Source: Vibrio thalassae (GTDB taxonomy: Bacteria; Pseudomonadota; Gammaproteobacteria; Enterobacterales; Vibrionaceae). From it: 39,701 bases of DNA. This document shows positions 28,891 to 36,395 of the stretch, piece by piece. The notes beneath the pieces are model-generated. The model saw nothing but the letters and a program-made list of their open reading frames with translations, did no database searches and was not told the DNA's origin. Both the position numbers and the translations under genes were made by a program. The stretch spans positions 1 through 39,701 of the forward strand of contig NZ_OANU01000013.1 in NCBI RefSeq assembly GCF_900089835.1, read 5' to 3'. Positions within the stretch are counted from its first letter, which is position 1, and each line of letters starts with the position of its first letter.

Positions 28891-28903
28891 CTTTCAAATG
28901 AAA
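28891..28903. promoter_or_regulatory. Candidate DeoR operator before deoR
   Basis: CTTTCAAATGAAA, identical to the core of the palindrome at the end of fsa. Further TTTCAAAT and TTGAAACGAAAG elements lie within 15 bases on either side. This suits negative autoregulation. Confidence 0.4.
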
Positions 28904-28912
28904 TTGAAACGA

Positions 28913-28938
28913 AAGAGGGCTATACTGGCCCTCTTCTT
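28913..28938 (+). terminator. Hairpin between the GRE gene and deoR
   Basis: Stem AAGAGGGC / GCCCTCTT (8 pairs), loop TATACTG, then CTT. A weak terminator or attenuator that would separate deoR from the GRE transcript. Confidence 0.5.
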
Positions 28939-28968
28939 AATTGATGTATGCAAACACCCAGGGCCTCA

Positions 28969-29709
28969 ATGAATTCCAGACAGTCTGAAATATTAACCTT
29001 AGTGAACGACAGAACACGAGTGCAAGTCACCGATCTATCTGAGCTGACAGGTGTTTCCGGTGTAACTATTCGTCAAGACCTCAATTATCTAGAGCAAAAC
29101 GGCTACTTAAAACGGGTTCATGGTGCAGCCGTTTCCTTACAAAGTGATGATATCGACTCTCGTCTTGAAGTGCATTTCGATATAAAACAGCAGCTTGCCA
29201 ACAAGGCTGCTGATCTTGTTGCCGCTAATGAAACGGTGCTTATCGAAGGCGGCAGTGCCAATGCGTTACTTGCTCGTACACTAGCAGAAAGAGGTGATGT
29301 CACCATCATCACTCCTTCTGCCTACATCGCGCATCTCGTTCGTCATACCTCAGCCAACATCATTTTGCTGGGCGGTGTTTACCAACATCAAGGTGAAAGT
29401 TTAGTTGGACCACTAACCAAACTGTGCATTGAGAATATTCATTTTAGTACTGCGTTTTTAGGTATTGATGGCTTTGATATTGATACCGGATTTACCAGCC
29501 GCGATATGATGCGCGCAGACATTGCCGACACCATCATCCAGAAGAAACGCCGCAATATTGTTTTGACCGACTCCAGGAAATTTGGGCAGATCTTTCCGTC
29601 ATCGATTGGCGACACCAGTGAGATATCCATCTTACTGACTGATGATGCTGTGCCAAAGGATGTCGTCACACATTTACAGTCTAAACAGGTTGAGGTCATT
29701 ATCGGCTAG
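28969..29709 (+). CDS. DeoR-family transcriptional regulator
   Basis: A 246-residue sugar-phosphate-responsive regulator: N-terminal DeoR helix-turn-helix (SRQSEILTLVNDRTRVQVTDL, TIRQDLNYLEQNGYLKRVHGAA; residues 1-60) and the DeoRC ligand domain (LIEGGSANALLARTL, ILLGGVYQHQGESLVGP, AFLGIDGFDIDTGFTS, VLTDSRKFG). The start at 28969 has AGGG 6 bases upstream; an ATG 7 codons earlier has none. It lies 95 bases after the GRE gene in the same direction, with TTTCA/TGAAA motifs between, so it probably controls fsa and the GRE genes, the effector perhaps being a phosphorylated sugar intermediate (inference). Confidence 0.88.
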   Translation: MNSRQSEILTLVNDRTRVQVTDLSELTGVSGVTIRQDLNYLEQNGYLKRVHGAAVSLQSDDIDSRLEVHFDIKQQLANKAADLVAANETVLIEGGSANALLARTLAERGDVTIITPSAYIAHLVRHTSANIILLGGVYQHQGESLVGPLTKLCIENIHFSTAFLGIDGFDIDTGFTSRDMMRADIADTIIQKKRRNIVLTDSRKFGQIFPSSIGDTSEISILLTDDAVPKDVVTHLQSKQVEVIIG

Positions 29710-29757
29710 CGATATTAGTTCAAAGGCAATAGTATTAATACTGATATGCTTTTGTGT

Positions 29758-30002
29758 AATAAATGGCGGGCAAGAGGCAATCAACAACATTGACACCAAC
29801 GGCCAAGACTTCTCTTTTACCGTTCGCTATTACGGCGTGAACCAAAAAGTCCTCGATGGGAAGGTCAAACCTGAGAAAACCGTCGTTAAGTCATAAGCTT
29901 AACTCAATTCGTCGACTAAGATACAACCTCATTTTAGACATAGCGATGGAGCAACTGCAACGTGGTGAAACAGTATCGCGCATCGCTGTTCGTCCACTTT
30001 AG
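29758..30002 (+). other. Two short ORF fragments, phage-like remnant
   Basis: Between deoR and the amidase gene, one frame ending at 29896 reads INGGQEAINNIDTNGQDFSF then TVRYYGVNQKVLDGKVKPEK. A second, ending at 30002, reads LNSIRRLRYNLILDIAMEQL then QRGETVSRIAVRPL. Neither has a convincing start and both look like C-terminal pieces. I do not recognise either with certainty; their place next to a lysis cassette suggests phage debris. Confidence 0.3.
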
Positions 30003-30024
30003 GTGTTAGTCACTGGATATTCAT

Positions 30025-30489
30025 TTAACGCCCCTCAGTTAACCGTTTGTAACAGCGCAGATTGGCTTGGAAACGTGCCATATTAAGACCCGCACAGTCT
30101 GGTTTGTTTCCATCGAGTTCGCTGTGTTGAACAAGTCTTACCTCACCAAACTGCCTCTCCAGATGATAGACAACCGACAACGCTGCGTTCAACTGTTCAT
30201 CGGTAAACACACCAGAACGACCAATCAGACATATCCCAACAGAATGAGCGTTATGCCCTTTCACATGAGCACCTCTTTCAAACGGAGAGACCAAAGAATC
30301 GTTATTCAATGCTCGTCCCGTTTCGATGTGACCGTTATAGCAGGGATGATAAGATTTGGCACTCAGCCAGCCATTCAAAATCACGTAATGATATCCAATC
30401 CCTTGCCAGCCTCTCGCCAGATGCCATTTTGCAATTAGCGCAGCGTTACCAAAGTGAGAATCGGAGCAATGCAATACTATGGTTACCAT
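30025..30489 (-). CDS. Phage-type N-acetylmuramoyl-L-alanine amidase (endolysin)
   Basis: A 154-residue single-domain zinc amidase of the PGRP/T7-lysozyme kind, which cuts the bond between muramic acid and the peptide stem in the cell wall. Zinc ligands can be assigned as His7 (IVLHCSDS), His122 (QHSELDG) and Cys132 (KPDCAG), with the GIGYHYVI strand between. There is no signal peptide, as in holin-dependent endolysins. The gene starts 7 bases inside the 3' end of the holin-like gene, a typical lysis cassette. It is the last gene on this strand in the block. Confidence 0.87.
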   Translation of the reverse strand: MVTIVLHCSDSHFGNAALIAKWHLARGWQGIGYHYVILNGWLSAKSYHPCYNGHIETGRALNNDSLVSPFERGAHVKGHNAHSVGICLIGRSGVFTDEQLNAALSVVYHLERQFGEVRLVQHSELDGNKPDCAGLNMARFQANLRCYKRLTEGR

Positions 30490-31112
30490 GTAATTTGCTC
30501 CTTTACTCTCTGTTCGAGGGTTTTAGTCACCGCCTCATGTTGTGGACGACTCGTTCCAGTTACCAATCGGGTCACTGAATTTGATATTCCGCGCTTCTCA
30601 GCGCTTCTACCTAGTGCATAGGCCCCTGCGACAGCTCCCCACATATAAAGAAATGCCGATAAAATAGTGGTAGAGCTCTCAATGACGGCCGAGCTCGCTT
30701 CAAGATGCGAAAGTAACGCTACTCTCAATCCAAGCAGTTCTAGTAACACAAACAGGAGCCCTGCATAAATCACCGTTGGCCTTGCTCGCTTAGTGTAAAG
30801 ATCGGATTGGTGAAGCTCAGCGATGATGACATCTTTCGAGGCGCTGATTTCTCGTTGGTAGGTGTCATGGATTTGTTTTTCGCGCTCTGCGATAAGCTGT
30901 TCTAGTTGAACTTTAAAGCGCTGTTCATTTTGTGCTAACTGTGAAGTAATCGCCGCCATTTGTGCTTTAAACTTTGTGCGATTGTTCTGTGCTGAGACGC
31001 TGTCTCTGCTCTTTTCTTCATCCGTATAGAAGTAATCATCTACGGCAGATTCTACCTGCTCAACTATCGAAGCTGCATTACCAGTCACAAATCCCCAGAT
31101 CTGATTCCACAT
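30483..31112 (-). CDS. Holin-like protein, 3TM type
   Basis: A 209-residue protein with a long charged, coiled-coil-like N-terminal part (about 30-105, rich in Gln, Glu and Lys) and a membrane part starting at ARPTVIYAGLLFVLLELLGL, then a second pair of helices (STTILSAFLYMWGAVAGAYALG). The RPxxxY entry and helix pattern resemble the 3TM phage holins (also called GTA-type). The ATG at 31112 lies about 9 bases after AAGGAG; an earlier GTG is too close. It overlaps the amidase gene by 7 bases, so the two form a lysis pair: holin lets the endolysin reach the wall. Confidence 0.75.
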   Translation of the reverse strand: MWNQIWGFVTGNAASIVEQVESAVDDYFYTDEEKSRDSVSAQNNRTKFKAQMAAITSQLAQNEQRFKVQLEQLIAEREKQIHDTYQREISASKDVIIAELHQSDLYTKRARPTVIYAGLLFVLLELLGLRVALLSHLEASSAVIESSTTILSAFLYMWGAVAGAYALGRSAEKRGISNSVTRLVTGTSRPQHEAVTKTLEQRVKEQITW

Positions 31113-31365
31113 GTTCACGTTCTCCTTATTCCTTTACACATCAAAACCTTGGGTAGTAAAACAATAATGACAACTTGAACAAGCGTGTCGCGTAAAGTCT
31201 GAGGTTTTTCGACTGTATTCACGAGAGATAGTGAAATGAGAGTATTGCCATATGAGAATACGAGATCATGAACACAACAAACCTCTCCTCCTATATGGCA
31301 CAATACCCATCTAATGCTTGAAACCATTGCAACCTAAAACACTAACCTTTCAGCAGGACCCTCGA

Positions 31366-31629
31366 ATGAATAAAGAAACGAAACTGCTCGTGGTGGCAAT
31401 CATGATTGCATTACTGAACATCATCTCCCACTTGTTGCTTTCCAAGTACTTTACTGACTTTCCGTGGTTAGAAGTCTCCTTGGCATCTATTCCTTTTATC
31501 ATGATGCTTCTGTGTTTTTGCGGTTCGCTACGCTGCCAACGCCTTGAAAGAAAAGCAATCTGCCGAGGATCGCGAAAGGATCTCAAACGACATATAAAGG
31601 TTGCCGTCAATCCATTATGTTCGCCTTGA
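31366..31629 (+). CDS. Small membrane protein, unknown
   Basis: An 87-residue protein with two predicted membrane helices (LLVVAIMIALLNIISHLLL and LEVSLASIPFIMMLLCFCG) and a basic tail. The ATG at 31366 has AGGA upstream; a longer TTG-started frame is less likely. No family is recognised. It is divergent from the holin gene and belongs to the foreign-looking block between deoR and the PTS genes. It could be a small lysis accessory protein or a chance ORF. Confidence 0.45.
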   Translation: MNKETKLLVVAIMIALLNIISHLLLSKYFTDFPWLEVSLASIPFIMMLLCFCGSLRCQRLERKAICRGSRKDLKRHIKVAVNPLCSP

Positions 31630-31734
31630 CCATGAAGTAATATCGCCACCAGGCTTATACAAATATTTATATTGAATAATCTTGAGTGTATACTTAGCAA
31701 AGTAAAATTAAAAAGTTTGTACACTGGAAACTAA

Positions 31735-32220
31735 ATGTTAATAAAAAAAATGGACGCGCCATTAGATATGCAAATAGGTGCGAGATTTGAAACTAAAAAG
31801 CATGGCTATGTTACGGTTGTTGAATACTACAATACACATACCGTCATTGTTGCGTTCGAAAATACCGGTAATATACGGTCGATAACTGCGGCTAAACTTC
31901 GCAGTGGTCAACTTACCGATCGTTCTGTTCCGGTTCAATCATCAATGGTTGGTGAAACTATTCAATCACCCAACCATGGTTTATTGACTATTATTCAAGT
32001 CGAATCAGATAACATTGTCGTATTAGAAAATTCCGTTGGTGATGAAGTACGAATGCTTTTACCCGCGGTACAAAAACTACGAGATAAAAATGATGAATCT
32101 ATTGAGGATTCAGATGAACCACAACTACCAACTTCATTAAGTGCTCTCACAAAAAGAAATAAGAAGACTAAAGACGTCAATAAACTCCTTAAGAAAATGC
32201 TTACTGATTATGGTAAGTAG
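31735..32220 (+). CDS. Hypothetical protein with an internal duplication
   Basis: A 161-residue protein not recognised with certainty. It contains two related beta-rich units: residues about 12-58 (MQIGARFETKKHGYVTVVEY to SGQLTDRS) and 70-115 (MVGETIQSPNHGLLTIIQVE to VQKLRDK). Both have G-x-x-hydrophobic, a basic-G turn, two hydrophobic strands and a closing Lys/Arg. Such units recall small domains in phage HNH-associated proteins. A Lys/Asp-rich tail follows (KRNKKTKDVNKLLKK). The base composition is AT-richer than its neighbours, suggesting transfer. A GGAAA site precedes the ATG. Confidence 0.6.
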   Translation: MLIKKMDAPLDMQIGARFETKKHGYVTVVEYYNTHTVIVAFENTGNIRSITAAKLRSGQLTDRSVPVQSSMVGETIQSPNHGLLTIIQVESDNIVVLENSVGDEVRMLLPAVQKLRDKNDESIEDSDEPQLPTSLSALTKRNKKTKDVNKLLKKMLTDYGK

Positions 32221-32506
32221 ACCCTACTCTTATTAACCAAGTGAAAGTCAGTTCATATTTCTAGATCACATTATTTCCGATCGTCCTCTATAAGCAAATA
32301 AACATACTCTTTCATCACTACCCCTTAAGTATTATCGATTATCTTTTAATCACTACCACTTGGTTGATATTGTGACTCAGATCATAAGGTCAACTTGATT
32401 TTGTGACTCAGATCCATAGATCCGTTCGATATTTTCGTTATGATGCATTCAATCCAATAGAGAGGTGAACGGCCTCCTTCTCAATAACTCTACAGAGAAT
32501 GACGAT
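32221..32506. promoter_or_regulatory. Control region of the PTS operon with tandem CRP-like sites
   Basis: Two copies of a 20-base direct repeat, TTGATATTGTGACTCAGATC (32364-32383) and TTGATTTTGTGACTCAGATC (32395-32414), differ at one base and are 31 bases apart. Each holds TGTGA-N6-TCxxx; the first reads TGTGA-CTCAGA-TCATA, close to the CRP consensus. A TATGAT -10 box at 32439-32444 puts a start near 32451, so the two sites would centre near -72 and -41. Upstream, ATCACTACCCCTT (32314) and ATCACTACCACTT (32349) form another pair. Confidence 0.55.
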
Positions 32507-32776
32507 ATGAAAAAAATAATGGTTGTGTGCGGAAACGGTCTTGGTACTTCATTAATGATGGAAATGGCAGTTAAGGAAGTAGCTAAGAAAATTGGTCTTG
32601 ATGCAGAAGTTGATCATGAGGATCTATCATCAGCAGCATCAAGTAATGCTGATATTTGGGTAGCGGCTACTGATGTTGCAACGCAATTAGCAGACGCCGG
32701 TAAAGAGAATATTGTTAGCCTAGCGAATATTTTTGATAAAGCTTCAATTGAAGAGCAACTAAAAAAATTCATCTAA
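32507..32776 (+). CDS. PTS IIB component, ascorbate (UlaB/SgaB) family
   Basis: An 89-residue cytoplasmic phosphocarrier: the active cysteine is Cys8 in VVCGNGLGTSLMM, the P-loop of IIB-Lascorbate proteins. It passes phosphate from IIA to the sugar bound by IIC. The ATG at 32507 follows AGAG and gives the normal family length; the frame upstream is only leader. It is first in a three-gene operon with IIC and IIA. No other ascorbate genes (ulaD-G types) are nearby, so the substrate need not be ascorbate. Confidence 0.9.
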   Translation: MKKIMVVCGNGLGTSLMMEMAVKEVAKKIGLDAEVDHEDLSSAASSNADIWVAATDVATQLADAGKENIVSLANIFDKASIEEQLKKFI

Positions 32777-32788
32777 GGAATAAATACC

Positions 32789-34045
32789 ATGGCTAACTTT
32801 TTCGAATTTATGCTTGGCTTATTAAAAGAGCCCGCAATCATGGTTGGTTTAATAGCATTCATTGGCCTTATTGCTCAAAAAGCTGATATTTCAACCATTT
32901 TAAAAGGCACTATTAAAACCGTAATGGGTTTCCTAATTTTAGGGTTTGGTGCTGGTGCTTTAGTAGGCGCATTAAATAATTTCTCCACTGTATTTACAGA
33001 AGCTTTTGGCGTAAGTGGTGTTATCCCAAATAACGAAGCAATTGTTGCTCTAGCACAAGAGGCATTCGGTTATGAGATGGCATTAATTATGTTCTTCGCT
33101 TTTATTGTTAATATTATTTTGGCTCGTTTCACTCCGCTAAAATATATTTTCTTGACTGGCCACCATACCATGTTTATGTCTATGCTTGTGGCAGTTATTC
33201 TGTCGACAGCAGGAATTACTGGTGCGGCTCTAGTTGCAATGGGGTCAATTATCGTTGGTTCGCTCATGGTAATTATGCCAGCACTTGCTCAGAAATATAC
33301 TGTGAAAGTCATGGGTACCGATCAACTGGCGATGGGTCACTTCTCAACACTGTCTTACATTGTTGCTGGCTTTATCGGTAGCAAATTTGGTAACCCAGAA
33401 AAATCAACTGAACACATTAACGTTCCAAAGAGCCTAATGTTCCTACGTGATACGCCCGTTGCCGTTGCAACGACCATGGCGGTGTTCTTTATGATTGCAT
33501 CTATCTTTGCAGGCGGTGAGTTTGTAGAGGGTGTTTCTGGTGGTCAAAACTGGGTGGTCTTCACCTTCATGCAATCTCTAACTTTCGCAGGTGGCGTCTA
33601 CATCGTACTGCAAGGTGTTAAGATGTTGATTGCTGAAATTGTACCGGCATTTAAAGGTATCTCAGACAAGCTTGTACCTGGTGCTAAGCCAGCGCTAGAC
33701 TGCCCTATGGTATTCCCTGTAGCACCTAACGCTGTATTGATTGGTTTCCTTTCATCTTTCACAGCTGGTCTTGTCGCTATGGGCATCCAAGGCATGTTTG
33801 ATTGGACCATTATCGTAGCAGGTGTTGTTCCTCACTTCTTCGTAGGTGGTGCATCTGGTGTTTATGGTAACGCAACAGGCGGTCTTCGCGGTGCAGTACT
33901 GGGCGCGTTCACTCAAGGTTTATGTATCTCATTCCTACCAATGCTACTGCTACCAGTGCTAGGAGGCTTAGGTCTTGAGGCAACAACATTTGCTGACTTC
34001 GACTTCGGTGTAGTAGGTCTGATTCTAGGTTGGATTGTATCATGA
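32789..34045 (+). CDS. PTS IIC component, ascorbate (UlaA/SgaT) family
   Basis: A 418-residue membrane permease of the AG superfamily of PTS transporters, with about ten helices. Family features include the GGVYIVLQGVKMLIAEIVPAF segment, DCPMVFPVAPNAVLIGFLSSF and the C-terminal VGGASGVYGNATGGLRGAVLG. AAGGAA lies before its ATG. It is 12 bases after IIB and overlaps IIA by 4 bases. Substrate is not readable from sequence; ascorbate-type IIC proteins handle varied acidic or cyclic polyols. Confidence 0.92.
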   Translation: MANFFEFMLGLLKEPAIMVGLIAFIGLIAQKADISTILKGTIKTVMGFLILGFGAGALVGALNNFSTVFTEAFGVSGVIPNNEAIVALAQEAFGYEMALIMFFAFIVNIILARFTPLKYIFLTGHHTMFMSMLVAVILSTAGITGAALVAMGSIIVGSLMVIMPALAQKYTVKVMGTDQLAMGHFSTLSYIVAGFIGSKFGNPEKSTEHINVPKSLMFLRDTPVAVATTMAVFFMIASIFAGGEFVEGVSGGQNWVVFTFMQSLTFAGGVYIVLQGVKMLIAEIVPAFKGISDKLVPGAKPALDCPMVFPVAPNAVLIGFLSSFTAGLVAMGIQGMFDWTIIVAGVVPHFFVGGASGVYGNATGGLRGAVLGAFTQGLCISFLPMLLLPVLGGLGLEATTFADFDFGVVGLILGWIVS

Positions 34046-34491
34046 GCATCATGAAGCTAATTGGAGATAACGGTATCGTTATCTCTCACGAAACAAATTT
34101 AAGCGTGGATGCCGCGCTAGACATCACCTGTTCGAAACTGATTGAGCAAGGTAAAGTCGAGCCAAGTTATTTAGCTGCCATTAAGGCTAAGCACAAAGAA
34201 ATTGGTGCTTACTATGTTCTTGCTCCTAAAATTGCCATGCCTCATGCTCGTCCAGAAGACGGCGTCAATGAGCAAGCTCTGCAAATCACCATCTTTAAAA
34301 ATGGTGTGAACTTAGAGTCCGAAGATAACGGCGATGTTTATTTCTCGGTCACATTGGCAGCAATGGACTCTGATAGCCACATCCAAACCATCATGGCCTT
34401 AGCAGAGCTCTTCCAAAACGATGAAGACGTTGACGCCATCATCGCTGCGGATAATGAAGCAGCTATTGCTGAAATTCTCAACAAATACTAG
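34042..34491 (+). CDS. PTS IIA component, mannitol/fructose-type fold (UlaC/SgaA-like)
   Basis: A 149-residue IIA protein with the phosphorylated histidine His68 in APKIAMPHARPEDGV. It accepts phosphate from HPr and hands it to IIB. The ATG at 34042 overlaps the IIC stop (ATGA); another ATG three codons later is possible. It ends the PTS operon and is followed by a strong terminator. Confidence 0.92.
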   Translation: MSIMKLIGDNGIVISHETNLSVDAALDITCSKLIEQGKVEPSYLAAIKAKHKEIGAYYVLAPKIAMPHARPEDGVNEQALQITIFKNGVNLESEDNGDVYFSVTLAAMDSDSHIQTIMALAELFQNDEDVDAIIAADNEAAIAEILNKY

Positions 34492-34514
34492 CTTTGATCA
34501 TGAATAAGTAGATT

Positions 34515-34541
34515 AAGCCCTCGTCTAGCGAGGGCTTTTTT
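34515..34541 (+). terminator. Rho-independent terminator of the PTS operon
   Basis: Perfect 9-bp stem AAGCCCTCG / CGAGGGCTT, loop TCTAG, then a run of six T residues. Confidence 0.93.
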
Positions 34542-34678
34542 ATACCAAAAATCCAATATTCAAAAACCGTAAACAAACCTTGACCTGTCTATAACTTTAT
34601 ACTTTACAGTATGCGCATCTCATGGAGGATGTTGATGCAATGATGCATACAAGATCCTTTGAAATAACAGGTAACCTC

Positions 34679-35191
34679 ATGAAAATAAGACCAGAAACTC
34701 ACCAAGACAGCAAACCGATCCACGCAATAACGTACCAAGCATTTGAGAATCACCCACATCACGAGCCGGGTGCAAAACCGACGGAGCATCTTATTGTCGA
34801 CAGACTTCGTCGTGACAACGCCCTGACCCTCTCTCTCGTATGCGAAGCCGACAACGAGATTATTGGTCATATTGCATTTTCACCAATTCTAATAAACGGT
34901 GAAGATTCAACTTGGGTCGGGTTGGGTCCTGTCTCTGTTGTTCCAGAGCATCAAGGTAAAGGCATAGGCGGAGCGCTGATTCGAGAAGGAGAAGCTCAAC
35001 TCAAACAACTTGGTTATCAAGGCATTGTGTTACTTGGAGAGCCAAGTTATTACGGTCGTTTTGGGTTCGAATCTCACCCAAGCCTAACGTTGGCAGACGT
35101 CCCGGCGGAGTACTTTCTAGTGAAAGGGTTTGACTATACGATCCCTAAGGGCGAAGTCAGCTATCACAAAGCGTTTTTTGAAACGGAATAA
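34679..35191 (+). CDS. GNAT-family N-acetyltransferase
   Basis: A 170-residue acetyltransferase of the YhbS-like kind. The acetyl-CoA loop is VVPEHQGKGIGGALI, preceded by GLGPVSV, and followed by the YYGRFGFE motif seen in this subgroup. The usual MKIRPETH start is at 34679; upstream ATGs at 34640 (after GGAGG) and 34622 would add 13 to 19 residues without family support. A single-gene unit, convergent with znuA across a bidirectional terminator. Substrate unknown. Confidence 0.85.
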   Translation: MKIRPETHQDSKPIHAITYQAFENHPHHEPGAKPTEHLIVDRLRRDNALTLSLVCEADNEIIGHIAFSPILINGEDSTWVGLGPVSVVPEHQGKGIGGALIREGEAQLKQLGYQGIVLLGEPSYYGRFGFESHPSLTLADVPAEYFLVKGFDYTIPKGEVSYHKAFFETE

Positions 35192-35212
35192 TTCGCGTCT
35201 AACCAGCCAATA

Positions 35213-35247
35213 AACCTCTCTGCCCATCACATCGCAGAGAGGTTATT
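35213..35247. terminator. Bidirectional terminator between the GNAT gene and znuA
   Basis: Perfect 11-bp stem AACCTCTCTGC / GCAGAGAGGTT with a 10-base loop, followed by short T-rich stretches on both strands. Confidence 0.8.
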
Positions 35248-35260
35248 CATGACTGTAAGT

Positions 35261-36250
35261 TTATTGTTGGCACTGTTTCAGGCTGCCTAACATCGCCAGC
35301 AACAGTTGATTGTATTGGTCTTTACCCACTTCGATGTTAGCACCAATAGGATCCATCACACCGATGGTAGTGACCGTCGAGTTTTCAAACACTGAGTTCA
35401 CCAGTTGCGGATTAAACTGAGGCTCTGTGAACACACAAGTTACCCCAAGTTCTTTCACCGTGTTGCGAATTTGAGTAATACGCGCAGGGCTTGGCTTCGA
35501 TGCGTCCGATACCGATATTGCTCCTGACGCTAGCACGCCAAATCGTTGTTCGAAATACTGATAGGCATCGTGGAAAACAATGAATTTAATACCGCCCAGA
35601 TTTTGGGTTTGCTGTTTTATCTCAGAAGTCAGTTGTTGTAAGCGAGAAATCGTCGCTTTTGCGTTCTGTTGATAAATCGATGCATGCTCACTATCAGCTT
35701 CAGAGAGTGTTTTGGCGATGGCTTTAACCCAAACTTCGGCATTTTGAGGATCTAACCATACATGTGGGTCATGGCCTTCATGATGGTGCCCATGATGCTC
35801 TTCTTGGTGTTTATCATGGTGGTCAGCATCGTGATGTTCATGATCATGTTCATCATGATGAGCCTCATCTCCATGGTGTTCATGCGCCTCAAATGTGGCC
35901 CCCTCACGGAAGTCATACAAGGTTGTACCATCCACTTCCATCATCTCAACTTTCTTTGCTGATCCCGCTAAGCTGGATAGTGGTTTTTCGAGCCAAGGGG
36001 TCAACCCCTCGCCAACCCAAAATACAACGTTCGCTTCTGAGAGAGCTTTAGCCTCTGATGGACGCAAATGGTATTCATGTGGTGATGACTCTGGACGAAT
36101 CAATAAGTCAGGCTCACCAACGCCATCCATCACCTGAGACACTAACGAATGCAATGGGGCAATATCCACTGCCACATTGGGCACCTGAGCGTAAGCATTT
36201 GAAGCTGCAACCAGACTAACCACCATGCCTGATAGGGCTTTTCTAAACAT
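35261..36250 (-). CDS. znuA: Zinc ABC transporter, periplasmic binding protein
   Basis: Captures zinc in the periplasm for ZnuBC. 329 residues: signal peptide cleaved after NAYA (residue 21), zinc ligands His61-region (PHEYHLRPS) and His163 (DPHVWLDP), a very His/Asp-rich loop at about 123-160 typical of ZnuA, and FIVFHDAYQYFEQRFG. The ATG at 36250 has AGGGAGAAC upstream. It is divergent from znuC with a Zur box between. The antisense of the His-rich loop also gives open Met-rich frames, which are artefacts. Confidence 0.95.
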   Translation of the reverse strand: MFRKALSGMVVSLVAASNAYAQVPNVAVDIAPLHSLVSQVMDGVGEPDLLIRPESSPHEYHLRPSEAKALSEANVVFWVGEGLTPWLEKPLSSLAGSAKKVEMMEVDGTTLYDFREGATFEAHEHHGDEAHHDEHDHEHHDADHHDKHQEEHHGHHHEGHDPHVWLDPQNAEVWVKAIAKTLSEADSEHASIYQQNAKATISRLQQLTSEIKQQTQNLGGIKFIVFHDAYQYFEQRFGVLASGAISVSDASKPSPARITQIRNTVKELGVTCVFTEPQFNPQLVNSVFENSTVTTIGVMDPIGANIEVGKDQYNQLLLAMLGSLKQCQQ

Positions 36251-36295
36251 TTTGTTCTCCCTGTTTTTAAGATATAGGTTGGAAACCACATTTGC

Positions 36296-36309
36296 TATGT
36301 TATAACATA
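36296..36309. promoter_or_regulatory. Zur box between znuA and znuC
   Basis: TATGTTATAACATA is a perfect 14-base palindrome that matches the core of the gammaproteobacterial Zur site (ATGTTATAnTATAACAT-type). It lies about 46 bases before znuA and 87 before znuC, so it can control both directions. Confidence 0.8.
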
Positions 36310-36395
36310 ACTTTTATTCCAGACGTCTTGCAAGCATCTTTTCGCTCTGTGCAAGTGTGCTAAGCGTCGTTACTTAATAAGTTGAGAGAAGGTGA

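Noticed and set aside
29642..29750. N-terminal part of an ORF overlapping the end of deoR
   Set aside because: This part is an out-of-frame read of deoR; only the sequence after about 29758 is kept as a low-confidence fragment.
32364..32414. CRISPR-like direct repeats before the PTS genes
   Set aside because: Only two copies with an 11-base gap; better explained as tandem activator sites. No cas genes in the window.
32507..34491. Reading the PTS as a dedicated ascorbate system
   Set aside because: The family is right, but no lactonase, decarboxylase or epimerase genes of ascorbate breakdown are present, so the substrate is left open.
35762..36137. Met/His-rich ORFs opposite znuA
   Set aside because: They are the antisense of the His-rich loop of ZnuA, a common artefact.
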